Positions 46,118 through 57,050 of a stretch of 64,000 nucleotides of DNA are shown piece after piece. How positions within the stretch are numbered: the stretch's first letter is position 1; the number at the start of each line of letters is the position of its first letter. Source of the stretch: Bos javanicus (Eukaryota > Chordata > Mammalia > Artiodactyla > Bovidae); assembly GCF_032452875.1 (NCBI RefSeq), contig NC_083897.1, positions 13,560,854 through 13,624,853 of the forward strand. Reading direction: 5' to 3'. The notes under the pieces are model-generated. The model saw only the letters and a list, made by a program, of their open reading frames with translations, ran no database searches and was not told the origin of the DNA. The position numbers and the translations under genes are program-made.

Positions 46118-46620
46118 CTGCTCATGCTCTAACTCGGAGCTCTTGGCATTTTTTTGTGCCACAGACCCCTTAGCAGTCTGGTGAAGCCTGAACCCTCCTC
46201 CCTTCTCAGAATAATGTTTTTAAATACATAAAATAAAATACAGAGGATTATAATGGAAACCCATGAGACTGAAATACAGCCAACATATTTTTAAAATTTG
46301 TGATATATGTGCCTCATTTTCAGCAGATTAAATAACAAGATCCAGCAGTGAGCCTTACAATTATCATAATTTCACAGTAGTGATGAGCATATTGATATTT
46401 TAAGATTCACTCACTATGATATGAAAATATATGTGATTCCTGTTGGTGGCCGAGTCACAGGCCCTCTGAGATCATGGTGGGTTTTTGCCTGCATTCATGA
46501 TTGAAGGAACTGCTAAAATGGAGTTGAGAGAGAGCAGAAATAAAGATGCAGCTTTCCCCATCCAAGTTCATGAGCCCTCTGAATTCTAGTGACAGACCCC
46601 TTCCAAGACCAGGGGCCCAG
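46118..46620 (+). mobile_element. hAT-like DNA transposon remnant (Arthur-like)
   Basis: Contains tgtgccacagacccctta, gcagtctggtgaagcctg, aacaagatccagcagtgag, catccaagttcatgagcc, gtgacagaccccttcc. The duplicated gaccc ends fit a mammalian-wide hAT element; the subfamily name is tentative. Confidence 0.45.
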
Positions 46621-46839
46621 GTAGAGGAGCCATGCAGCCTCCCTGGTGCTCCTTTGTGGGACTTGCCCTTTGCTTGAAGTCCCCTGTTTCCTTTTTGGGG
46701 GCAGGAATGAGTCTGGAGATCAGGTTTTTAGAAACTGCCTGCGGTCCTGCCCTCCCTCCTCTGCACTCTTAGAGCACGTGTCTTTGTATTTTCTCTTGTG
46801 GCAAGTAGAGAGGACTTTCTACCTCAAGTAGAGTTCTTC

Positions 46840-47830
46840 TTTCAACTCATGCCAACTGAGTGCAGGGCTCTGTGCTAAGCCACGGACACAGGAAGGGGGA
46901 CCACACATAGTCATTTGTAATAATAACTGCCACTTACCACACATTTTTTATATGCTGGACACTATACCAGCCCTTCATTGATTCATTCAATCCAGACTGA
47001 CTGGATGCCTACTATATGCTGAGGGCTGTGGGGATGCAGTGAATAAGACAGCTAAACTCCCTGCTCTCATGAAGCTTACATTCTAACAGGGAGGACAAAT
47101 GGTTACATGAGGGAAAGAAGTGATAGCTCAGTTGGTAAAAAAAATCCATCTGCAGTGCAGTAGACCCCGGTTTGATTCCTGGGTCGGGAAGATCCCCTGC
47201 AGAAGGTATAGACTACCCACTCCAGTATTCTTGGGCTTCCCTTGTGGCTCAGCTGGTAAAGAATTCACCTGCAATGCGGGAGACCTGGGTTCGATCCCTG
47301 GGTCAGGAAGATCCCCTGGAGAAGGGAAAGCCTACCCACTCCAGTATTCTTGCCGGGAGAATTCTATGGACTGTATAATCAATGGGGTCGCAAAGAGTCG
47401 GACACAACTGACTGACTTTCACTTTCACTTTCACTTTCACTTTCACATCATGCCAGCCTGTGGGAAGTGAGAGAAGGCAGAGAGGGCACAGTGTCAAACA
47501 GGGTTACCCTTGGTGGTCTCACCGAGGAGGTGAACCTTTGAGACTAGACCTGGAGGAAGTGAGGGCTGAGTCTCCACAGGTATTTGGAGAAAGAGCTTTC
47601 TGGGCAGAGAGAACATCAAGCTGAAGCCCCTGCAGCTGGGAAGTGGAGGGGCCGTTGGGGCTGGAAGAAAGGCGTGAGAGGAAGTAGTAGGAGATGAGGG
47701 CAAAGGGGAAGTGGAGAGGGAGGAGGGGGGAGGGTGTGTGTGGCACGTGGAGGCCATTACAGTGACCTTGGCTTTTACCCGGAGCGAGCTGGGACGCCAC
47801 TGGAGGGTTTGAGCAGAGTCCCCCACACCC
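46840..47830 (-). mobile_element. L2 LINE, antisense, split by a Bov-tA pair
   Basis: actatatgctgagggctg, gtgaataagacagctaaac, tcatgaagcttacattct before the SINEs; then gaacatcaagctgaagc, gtagtaggagatgagggc, ccactggagggtttgagcag after them. Confidence 0.65.
47122..47446 (+). mobile_element. Tandem Bov-tA pair with TTTCAC microsatellite tail
   Basis: The first unit (47122-47232) stops at ccagtattcttg and is followed at once by a second unit starting gggcttcccttgtggctc. Both keep the tRNA-like part. The second ends cggacacaactgactg and a run of five TTTCAC-type units at 47416-47446. Confidence 0.92.
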
Positions 47831-47844
47831 CCCAACAACCCTAT

Positions 47845-47960
47845 TAGGTGACAATACCATTATTCCTGTTGTCAACTAGGGGAGCTTTGGCTCAGAGAAG
47901 CTCAGTGCCTTTGGCTAGTGACTGGCAGAGTGGAAACTTAGAAGCCTCAGGCCTCCCTGC
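47845..47960 (-). mobile_element. MIR remnant
   Basis: Antisense: accattattcctgttgtc, tttggctcagagaagctc, gtgactggcagagtgg. Confidence 0.55.
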
Positions 47961-48089
47961 CCCCTAGCCCGGGCTCACAGAAGGTTCTTTAGTCCCTCTG
48001 CTGCTTCTTGGCTGCTGTTCCTCTGTCATTTCCCAGGGATTTTCCACCGCTCTGTGTGCCCCCCACCTTGCTCTACCCCCCAACTCTGC

Positions 48090-48720
48090 CACCATACTTA
48101 ATGAGCACCTGCTATTTGCCACATACTCTTTCAGATGCTCAGGGCCAACCTTGCTCTCATGGAGCTTTTATTGTAGTGGGTGAGGGAGATAGGCAAGGAG
48201 AAAAAAATTTTTTTTAAAGAAAATATTCTTTAGTAATAAGAGCCATGCAGAGAGAAGAGAGTGACTACTTTTTAGAAACTGGGTAGGGAAGGCCTCTCTG
48301 AAGAGGTGACGTTTAAATTGAGACCTAGGGACTTCCCTGGTGGTCCAGTGGCTAAGACTCTCAATGCAGGGGCTACGGGTTTGATCCCTGGTCAGTGAAC
48401 TAACATCTCACATGCCTCGTGGTGCGGCCAAAAAATAATAATAATTTGAGATCTGATGGGAGAACAGTCTAGGCAGAGAGGGGTATGTGAGCAAAGGCAA
48501 AGGTAGGAAAGAGCTCAGCTTGTTAGAGGAGGGAGAGGGCAGGGAACCAGGGTGGCAACAGAGTACTCAGTTCAGGCAGTGCCATGTAGGTCAGAGCACG
48601 TGGCAATCTGCAGGGGAATGAAATGATGTGATTGATGTATTAATGTTCATGCTGACTTCCCTCTGGATATGGATTGGTGAGGGGAGAAGGGAGGGAGAAA
48701 CATGAAAAGATTTAGGATGT
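48090..48720 (-). mobile_element. L2 LINE, antisense, split by a SINE
   Basis: taatgagcacctgctatttg, tctcatggagcttttattg, cctctctgaagaggtgac, then after the SINE gtgagcaaaggcaaagg. Confidence 0.6.
48327..48442 (+). mobile_element. CHR-type SINE with imperfect target duplication
   Basis: Sense: gggacttccctggtggtcc, gtttgatccctggtcagtg, A-rich tail with aat units. Flanked by aattgagacct and aatttgagatct. Confidence 0.88.
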
Positions 48721-48792
48721 TTGAGATCAAGTCAACCAGACACTAGATTAAATGTCAGGGGTCAAGGAAAGAAAGCATTCAAAGTTGGCTTC

Positions 48793-48925
48793 TTGGACTT
48801 CCCTGGCAGTATACACTGGTTAAGACTCCGAGCTTCCGGTGCAGGGGTCATGGGTTTGATCCCTGGTCAGGGAACTAAGATCGTAGTGCCGTGCACCATA
48901 GCCAAAAAGGGAGGAAAAAAATGAT
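48793..48925 (+). mobile_element. CHR-type SINE
   Basis: Sense: ttggacttccctggcag, gtttgatccctggtcagg, gaactaagatcgtagtgcc, A-rich tail. Confidence 0.88.
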
Positions 48926-49239
48926 AGCGTCTCAATTTTCAAGCCCTGGATTGAGCAACTGCCTGGATAATGATGCTATTTGCAGAATTAAGGAAAGCTT
49001 TGCACAAGCGACTTTGGAGGAAGGGTCAAGAGTCCTGTTTTGAGTACATTAGTCTCAGAATGATGTCACGTGGCCAGTTGGATTCATAAATCCACAGTTC
49101 TAGAGAGCAGTCTAAGCTAGAGAGATAGAATCAGACATATAGAACTGTTGCTCTTGTGTATACCCACTGATGCCAAGCACAGTGCCTGGCATATGTCAGT
49201 CTATGAAAGGCTGATTGGTTGAATAAATGAATGAATAAA

Positions 49240-49470
49240 AAGCTGCAGAGTCAGACTTTGGTTCAAATTTAAATCCTAGTTCTGCTACATCCTAACTTGA
49301 CCTTGAACAAGTTATCAAACCTTCGGTATCCTGGGTTTCCACACCTTGTAGAATGGAGGCAGCAACAATATCTGTTCCACAGGGTTGTGGTGAAGATTAT
49401 AAAAATCAGTCCTGTAAAGGGCACAATCGTTGGTGCATAGTAAGCGCGCAGTACGTTGGTGGCTATTATA
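49240..49470 (+). mobile_element. MIR SINE
   Basis: Sense: gcagagtcagactttgg, ttgaccttgaacaagttatc, cagggttgtggtgaagatta, gtgcatagtaagcgc. Confidence 0.75.
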
Positions 49471-49589
49471 ATGTTCAAAGCATGAGGAAGGCCCGAAGAG
49501 GGCCGGCCTCGAAGGGACACTTCACAGGGCAGCCCCAAAAGGTGGGACCATGTAGCCAGCCTGTCACATGACAGGCAGCAAGGCCTGGT

Positions 49590-49850
49590 TAGTTTCACCC
49601 TCTGGAGCCAAACTCTGAGTTCATAATCCTGGCTGAGGCACTTAATAGCTTACTTAACCTCTGTGTGCCTCAGGGTGTTTTAAAAGTATTATTATTTAAT
49701 CTCTAAAATAGAGATAATAATAGCCCTATCTCATACGACTGTTGTGAAGGATTAAATGAGATGATCCATGGAAAAGGCTGAGAACAGAATCTGGCTAAGA
49801 CCCTGTTCTAAGGGCTCAGTAAGTGTTAGGAGCTATTATCACGGCGCTGT
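49590..49850 (+). mobile_element. MIR SINE, nearly full length
   Basis: Sense: cataatcctggctgagg, acttaacctctgtgtgcctc, aaaatagagataataatagc, gttgtgaaggattaaatgag. Confidence 0.85.
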
Positions 49851-51050
49851 AGGAAGGAGGGAGGGAGCTGAGAATAGGCTCCAGCTGTGTCCTTGACCTC
49901 CCTCCAGAGAAGACAGTGCTCAGCCACCCACCCTGCAGCTGCTGGCAGTACAGCTCAGTTCTCCCAACACCCTTCCTCCGACCCCTCCCCAGCAGCCCTC
50001 TTCCAGTTTGTGCAACTCCCCGAATAGCTTGCAAGCCTTCGGCAGCGCGCTGGTGTGGAAAGGGCTGGATCCTCGCCACAGGGTGGTGGACACACGGGCC
50101 ACCCCCCTTCACTCCGGGGGAGGCACGTTAGCCACAGGCTAGGCAGAGGGAGTCCAGGTCCCCATGCTGCCTGGAGTTGTCTAGGAGCAGAGAGAAATAA
50201 CCAACTAGAGAGTCCCAGCAGCCCCCGGGCTTCTTTTCCATTCCAATGCTCCCTTTGTTGCTAAGAAGCAAAACTTCCCCATCCCCACTGGCACCAGCCT
50301 GCCCATTGTTCTCCTAAGAGACCATCCCAAGCCAAGAGCCAGGGCTACCTCCTCCTTACAGAAGTGGCAGCCTGGAGAGGCTGTTGCAGTGGGGGTGTCA
50401 TATAACCCGACTCCCCACAGCTCAAGACTCTAGAACAGGGCCCAAGGGCAAGTGTTGTTGGGCAGACCCCAAATGGGCCCCCCAAAGTCACTGAAAACAT
50501 TTGGCCTGGTTCTTCCCCTGCACTGGGCTACCTGTGGTGATGACTGCTCAGGGCCCTGACATCCAAGCAATAGGCACAAGGCTAGAGTCTAATCTCAGCT
50601 CCATTTGAGCAATGTGAGCCTTGCAGGTTTCTCCCACAGGTGGGAAAACATAAAATATCCCACCTGGAAGAGACAGAGAGATTTCATGAACAGATGGTCC
50701 TTCAGGCAGATGGAGATGGATGGATCTGAGGGGGAAAGGTGTGGGGTGCTCCTTTCCCCAAATGAGAGGGGGCCTCTTTGGTACTCTTGCAGATTCTGAC
50801 TCTGAATCTGGTTATGAGGCCACCTTTGATTTCCCTCCTCCTCTGATTGGTTATCTGCCTGGGAGTTTCTTGTTACCTCAATGCTCACCTTCCTCTCACC
50901 TGAGAAAGAAGAAAGTCTTCACCCACACATTCTTGTCTCTAGAACCCTCTCTCAGCATGTCTTCAGTGACTCTCCATTGCTAAAGGATCAACTTCCAACT
51001 TCTTTGAGGCTTATCACCACAAAGAACTTTTTAGAAATACAAAAAGTCTT
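49851..51050. other. Intergenic, nothing firm
   Basis: Unique GC-moderate sequence; 50780-51040 may contain diverged L2. No exon can be supported. Confidence 0.45.
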
Positions 51051-51055
51051 TCTCC

Positions 51056-51195
51056 AGATCCTCTGGAGAAGGGAATGGCAATCCACTCCAATATTCTTGC
51101 CTGAAGAATCCCATGGACAGAGAAGCCTGGCAGGCTACAGTCCGTGGGGTTGCAAAGAGTGAAACATGACTGAGTGACTGACACACACACAACTT
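51056..51195 (+). mobile_element. Bov-tA SINE, 5' truncated, CA tail
   Basis: Starts at gatcctctggagaaggg and ends catgactgagtgactgac plus a short AC repeat. Confidence 0.9.
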
Positions 51196-51309
51196 ATAAG
51201 TATTGGCCTGGCTCTGCCTTCTGGAGTCACCCAAAACTTGACTCTGGGTAAGAGCTAGCCCACTGCACACCAGAAGTCAGCTCCCCTGTGCCCTCTGCGT
51301 AGAGAGGCA

Positions 51310-51640
51310 GTATGGGGCAGGGACTAAGGTCACAGGATCTGCAACATCAGCCTGGAATCTGACTCTGGACTCTGCCACTTCCCAACTGTGTGACCTTATG
51401 CAGGTCACCTCTGTAAGCTTCGGTATCCTGTCCATAAAAAGGGACTAATAGGGGACTTTGCTGTTGGTCCAGTGGTTAAGACTCCTTGTTTTGAATGCCT
51501 GACTGGGGAACTAAGGTCCCATATGCTGTGTGGTTCCCTCAAAAAAAAATTCTTTTTGATGGGGGAGGGGTGTAATAATAGTACCAACTTCATGGGAGGA
51601 GTCATGGGAAATAAATGAGGTGATGTATGTAAATCAGAAT
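51310..51640 (+). mobile_element. MIR SINE split by a CHR SINE
   Basis: Sense: ctctgccacttcccaac, tgtgtgaccttatgcagg, then after the SINE taataatagtaccaacttc, aataaatgaggtgatg. Confidence 0.8.
51452..51550 (+). mobile_element. CHR-type SINE, shortened
   Basis: Sense: ggggactttgctgttggtcc, agtggttaagactcc, gggaactaaggtcccatatg, A9 tail. Confidence 0.8.
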
Positions 51641-52130
51641 GTGTGGTTGGCTTAATAATGACCTCCTGAAGACATCTACATCTCCATCCCCAGAACCAAT
51701 GAATGTGCTATGTTATATGGCAAGAAGGAATTACAGTTGCTAATCAGCTGCCTTTAAAACAGGGAGATTAAGGAATTATCTCAGGTTATGTGGATGGGTC
51801 CATTATAATGAGGGTCCTTAGACATAAAAGAGGGAGGCAGATTCCCAACTGATGAAAAAGTCTTGATTGGCCATTGCTGGCTGGGAAGATAGAAAGGCGT
51901 CATGAGCCAGGGAATGTGGCCAGCCTGTTGAAGCCTGAAGAGGTGGAGGAGATGCATTCTCCTTGGAACCTCCAGAAGAACACAGCCCTGCTGACACCTT
52001 GATTTTAGCCCAGTGAGACTCCTTTCAGACTTCTGACCTCCAGAACTGTAAGAGGAGACATTTGTGTTATTTTAAGCCACTAAGTTTGTGATGATTTGTT
52101 ACAGTAGTGATAGGACACTAACCCAGGCTG
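51641..52130 (+). mobile_element. MaLR/MLT-type LTR
   Basis: Sense: catctccatccccagaacc, tatggcaagaaggaattac, ttggccattgctggctgg, gaacacagccctgctgac, ttttaagccactaagtttg. Solo LTR; no viral genes. Confidence 0.65.
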
Positions 52131-52600
52131 ACTCCAACCCTTCCCTGACTGGTCTCCACTCTTGCCTCTCTCCAATCCATTCCTCACAACATGGCCAAAA
52201 CAGCGTTTCCAAGACCCTCATCTAACCAAGCCACATCCCTCAATACAACTCCTCTCTGGTTTTCAAATGTGCCCCAGGGCCTTTGAACCTGCTGTTTTGT
52301 TTCAAAGGTACCATGCTCCCCTGGGTAACACTTAGTCAGCGTTCATAAACGGGCTCAAAGATGAAAACCTGAATCCCCAGTCTGTGTCAGGTTCTCTGGG
52401 TTAGTGCTCTTGGAGCACCCTGCACTCCTCTGTAGCATGTATACATTTCTAAATAAATACATGTATTTATCAGCTTCCAGGTTTCTTGGTCAGCAGGCTG
52501 TAAGCATCCCCTGGGGCCAAGACAGTGCCTATCTCACTCACCTAGCCCAGTTTCTGGCACATAACGAGTATTCAATAAATGGCAGCTCTTATCACTGTTT
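52131..52600 (+). mobile_element. L2 LINE 3' region
   Basis: Sense: cctgactggtctccactc, ccccagggcctttgaacc, cagtttctggcacataacg, agtattcaataaatggc. Confidence 0.65.
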
Positions 52601-53270
52601 TGTTTTTGAATCTTCACCATTCTGGTTGCCCCACAAACACTGTAGTTTGCAGTCCTTTTTAAAAGTGGTGCCCCTGCCTTGACCTGGTCCTCCAGGGGTG
52701 GCAAGAGCAACACAGAGAGGAAGCAGAAGATGCTGCCCCCACCCGCTGGGGGCAGGCATCCCACTTCCATTGATGCAGCTGAGGGCTACGGTCCCACTCC
52801 ACTAACTGCATCACCCTCTCAGCTCCAGCTGAGCTTGAGGTCACATAAACCACCCACACTCCTGCTCTAGTTTTTGTTTCCATCAGAATATCTGTCAAGC
52901 TAGCTCTCCCTATCCTATTTCTGTATGGTTGTTCTTTGTCACCTAAGCGTTGAGCTTTCCTCTCATCTTGGTGGGGTTTCATCATCTAGTGTTGGGACCC
53001 TTGTTCCAACCTGCCTAAATCTTTCTGAGTCCTGGTTCAGCCATCACTCCCAACCTCATGTCATTTGCACCCCTGAGTCATATGTCCCTGTGGCTGCCTC
53101 CAAGTCCTGGGCGACCACATGGAGCAGGCCCGGTCTAAGAACCTGGCCCTGGAAGTGCTCCTGGGGCCCCCCGGGCCTGGCACCTACCACAGCACACTGA
53201 CTCAGCAACATAAACTGGGCCTCGGTCAAGTCCTGACTTTACCACCTCTGTGGCTGTGAAATTGGAAAGA
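52601..53270. other. Intergenic, nothing recognised
   Basis: A GC-rich patch at 53090-53190 gives a short open frame but no family signature. Confidence 0.5.
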
Positions 53271-53274
53271 ATAG

Positions 53275-53995
53275 TCTATTAGTTTCCTGGGGCTGCTGTA
53301 ATGTAGCACCACAAATGTGGTGGCTTCCCACAACAGAAACTTCTTCTCTTACAGCTCTCAAGGCTAGAAGCCCAAAATCAAGTTGTCCTCTGGGCCGAAG
53401 ATTCTAGTGCATAGCCTTCCTTGCCTCTTCCAGCTCCCGGTGGCTCCCGGTGTTCCGTGGCTTATGGCAGCCTAACCGTAACAACAGCCTCTGAAATGTG
53501 CCCTGCTTCTGTGTGTGTCTCTGTGCATCCTGTCTTCTTCTCATATGGACACTAGTCATCAAATTTAGGGTCCACCCCATCTAGTTTGAGCTCATCTTAA
53601 CTAATTACATCTGCAAATACCCCAAGTTCAAATAAGATCATGTTCTTAATTTTTATGTATTTATTTTTATTTTTTGGCGGTGCCAGGTCTTCTTTGGTTT
53701 GCAAGTTTTTCTCTAGTTTCAGTGAGCAGGGGCTACTTTCTAGTGGTGCGTGGGCTTCTCACTGCGCTGGTTTCTCTTGTTGCAGAGCGTGGGCTCTAGA
53801 GCACAGGCTCTGTAGTTGTGGCCCATGGGCTTAGTTGCTCCAGGGCATGTGGAATTTTCCTGGACCAGGGAACGAACCTGTGTCTCCTACATTGGCAGGC
53901 AGATTCTTTACCACTGAGCCACCAGGGAGGCCCCAAATAGGATCACATCCTAAAGTTCTGGTGAACATGAATTTGGGGGGACACTACATACTACA
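53275..53995 (-). mobile_element. MLT1-type MaLR LTR split by a SINE
   Basis: Antisense: attagtttcctggggctgc, tcttaactaattacatctgc, then after the SINE gtgaacatgaatttgggg, ggacactacat. Confidence 0.8.
53646..53933 (-). mobile_element. CHR-1-type SINE with target duplication
   Basis: Antisense full unit: gtttcagtgagcaggggc, agagcgtgggctctagag, ccactgagccaccaggg. The flanks caaataagatcatgttct (53629) and caaataggatcacatcct (53934) are a decayed duplication of about 17 bp. Confidence 0.9.
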
Positions 53996-54034
53996 AATGG
54001 TAATGCTTTGTCACAGGATCTTCATGTGACTGGA

Positions 54035-54180
54035 GAAAGATGCAGTACACGGCTTCTCCAACTAAGGGGCACGCGAACCACCTAGGGATCTTGTTCAAAA
54101 TGCAGGTTCGGATTCAGCCAGCCTGGGGTGGGTCTGCATTTCTCTCGAGCTCCCAGGTGATGCCCTGGCTGCTCCTCTGC
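54035..54180 (+). mobile_element. hAT-like DNA transposon fragment
   Basis: gcttctccaactaaggggc, aaccacctagggatcttg, ttcaaaatgcaggttcgg, then agctcccaggtgatgcc: a common MER5/MER20-type pattern. Confidence 0.55.
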
Positions 54181-55125
54181 ACTTTGGATAAGAAGGATGG
54201 AGGTGAAAGAAAGTGCTTGGAAAACAAATGTCCAGTAGGCTGATTCTATTTCTTTTGTAAGGAGCTTTCCTCAGGTTCCTGTCTCACCGCCCACCTGGCT
54301 CACTCAAGAATTGCAGAAGACAGAAAAAGGGGTTTAGTTTGGATTCCCCCTCAAAGCAGACCCAGAGACAAAGAGTAGGGCTGAGGGAGTTGATTGGGGA
54401 GGTGGTCACAGGAAGTACATATTTGGAAACAGAGAAAGTAAGAAAGGGAGAGAAGCCACAAAGGGGGGCATTAAATAGCCAGTGGCCTCAGGCACAACCA
54501 GCTGGGGACTGACAGAGAGAGTGGGGACCCTCCCGAGAAGTGCTGCACTGGATAGCTGAGATGGGAGGAGGGTGGAGCATTTTCCCACCGATTCCCATCC
54601 CCCAGCAGTTGATGCTGGCCCTGGGGTTGGGGAGGGGGCCGTGCCCTGGGTCGGTCTGGGTAAGCACCAGGGTGCTGGAGAAAGCCCTCCCTCCGTCAGA
54701 GAAGCTGCAGGCACTGCAAGTGGGAAGGCAGGCCCACTGGGAAGAACCTTCTGGTACCGCTGCTGGCGACCTCAGCAAGCCCGGGATAGGGGAGGGCCTC
54801 ATGGACTCCAGAAGCTTTCCAGGTCTGAATGTCATCTGTGTCTCTACCATTCTATTTTAAGTGCATGAGCTCTGAAAGCAAGCTCTCGCTAATACTTATG
54901 TTTATATGGTTGCATCCAGCGCCAGTGTACACCCTGCCCATAGGGTGTCACAGAAGAATCTGGCCCTTACTGCTCCCCCTACTCCCACCTTGCCTCAGAA
55001 TGAGTACAATCATTTCCCCTGTGGGGGCATGGTGGGGAGAGCTGCCCTTAGGGTAATGTGTTTATGCTTCAGGATTACCTTTCTCAGTCCCTACCTTTGC
55101 CCAGTTGAGGTGTTCCATGCCCTTG
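54181..55125. other. Intergenic, nothing firm
   Basis: 54330-54500 may be an old LTR or LINE relic. No gene signature. Confidence 0.4.
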
Positions 55126-55129
55126 ACGT

Positions 55130-55275
55130 TCAGCACCATGTTCACCTGGATCACAACCCTACAAGGCAGTTGCTTTGATTGTCCCCATTTTATAGCCAAG
55201 GAAACTGAGGACCGGAAAAGCTAGCTCATGTGCCTGACATCACTAAGTAAGAGGCAGAGATGGTTGCAGGGACAG
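55130..55275 (-). mobile_element. MIR SINE
   Basis: Antisense: aaccctacaaggcagttgc, cccattttatagccaagg, aaactgaggaccgg. Confidence 0.7.
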
Positions 55276-56675
55276 CCTATCGGATTCCCTGTTCTCTATG
55301 GGTAGAGTCCATTGGAGAAATTAGGTTGTAGGCCCCAGTGACATTTATATACAAATCTAAACACACTTCAATAACCATCTATTGGACAAGAACAGTAAGG
55401 CCCACTTTCATTTGTATTCAGCTTCTAGTCATAATATCACACAGTGGGTCTGTTAGGGTATTTGTCACTTTGAAAAAGAAGTTACTGCAAGTAAAATACA
55501 AGTATTCCTTTTGATAAAATGAATTCCTGTATATTGGAATTCACTGGGATGGACAGATTTATTGGGATGGATGGATTTTTATTAGATAACTGGTAAATGA
55601 ATAGACTCAAACCCTAATAAGCCAATGATGCCATGGAAATGTGAAATAAATTCAATGTCATTAGCTTAAAAAATTTCACCATCAGATTTCCTCAATTAGT
55701 GATTTTTTCCCAGCGCATCCAATGGCGGAGTCAGCTCCCACATACATTTCAAGAACACATTCACAAAATAAGAGAGGTCCACCTTTCTGCTATGTTGGAG
55801 GCCATTTTCCCTCCCTGTCCTGACTGCAAACTCCCGAAAGGAGGGGACAGCGGAGGTTCCTTACTAAGGTGATTTCCCTGTACATGGCATGGACAGGGCC
55901 ACAGGTGTGTACATGGAAAGGTCTGGAACTCTTAAGTTTGGGTTAGCCAGCCCTTGAAAGATGAGCCCACAAAGCTCTTGGGGAAGGAGGCAAGAGAGTG
56001 TGGTGTAGGAAGTGTGTAGCTCACAGAAGAGAACACAGAAGAGGCCCAATCTCTACCTTGAAGTTGCTGACAGTCTAGTTGAAGAGACAGGTGGAACACA
56101 TGAGCTAGAAATAGCTCTTGTGAAAGACAAGAGCTGAGGAGTTATGTGAGTGTAAGGGGCTCTTCCTGAGAGTACAGAAGGGGCTGCAGAAGGAAGAGAT
56201 GGATGTGGACTGAGAGGAAACTAGACGAAATGAAAAGGGCACCGAGGTGAGAGTCAGGAGAGCTGGGTTCTAGAGTCCCAGTTCAACCCTCTGTGCCACC
56301 CTAAGCATCTACTCCCTCACAGACCCATCCTTGACCAGCTTTCAGTCTAGCAGGGGATACAGGCTCAGGAGTTCTGCAGATGCATGTGGTACCCCCGGTC
56401 ATGGAGATGGATTCATTCACCCAGTGTCTTCTGAGCACCAGCCAAGCGCCAGGCACCGGGAGGCCAAAGTCAAGAGCTGTGCCGAAATAACTGCAGGTCC
56501 CCAAGCCCACCCAGCTGCTCTTGCTTGAGCACCTTTGCTCGTGCTGTTCATGCATCCCCCAGCATCTCCCTCTGCATTTATCCTCCAGCATCACCCTCCT
56601 GATTTTGGCCATCTGGAAAAAGGATGGACCCTTCAGCTCCCTGGCCAGGAATCACCTCCTTCGTGAAGATTCCTA
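55276..56675. other. Intergenic, possible antisense L2 at 55960-56330
   Basis: gctgacagtctagttgaag and ggctcttcctgagag are faintly L2-like. The rest is unrecognised. Confidence 0.35.
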
Positions 56676-56679
56676 TTTT

Positions 56680-57050
56680 ATCAGCCCAGGATGCTATAAC
56701 AGCATACCAGAGGCTAGGTGACTTCAACAATTTTTTCCCTCACAGTCCTGGAGGCCAGAAGTTCGAGGTCATAGTGCCATCATGGTCTAGTTCTTCGTAA
56801 AGGTCCTGTTCCTGATTTTCAGTTGGCTTTCTTCTCATTATATTCTCACACAACAGAGAACAGAGAGAGAAACAAGAAACAAGCTCCCTTCTTCTGTCTC
56901 CTATGAGGACACTAATCACATTCATGTGGATTCCACCCTCATGACCTAATCACCTCCCAAAGGTCCCACCTCCTCATAACATCACACTGGGGATTCGAGT
57001 TTCAACATATGAATTTCTGGGGGACACAAACATACAGTCCATAGCACCCA
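56680..57050 (-). mobile_element. MaLR-type LTR
   Basis: Antisense: aggatgctataacagc, cagtcctggaggccagaag, aatcacctcccaaaggtcc, tttcaacatatgaatttctgg. Solo LTR. Confidence 0.7.

Noticed and set aside
53090..53200. GC-rich patch that could be a coding exon
   Set aside because: No convincing splice sites linked to a second exon and no recognised protein; too little support.
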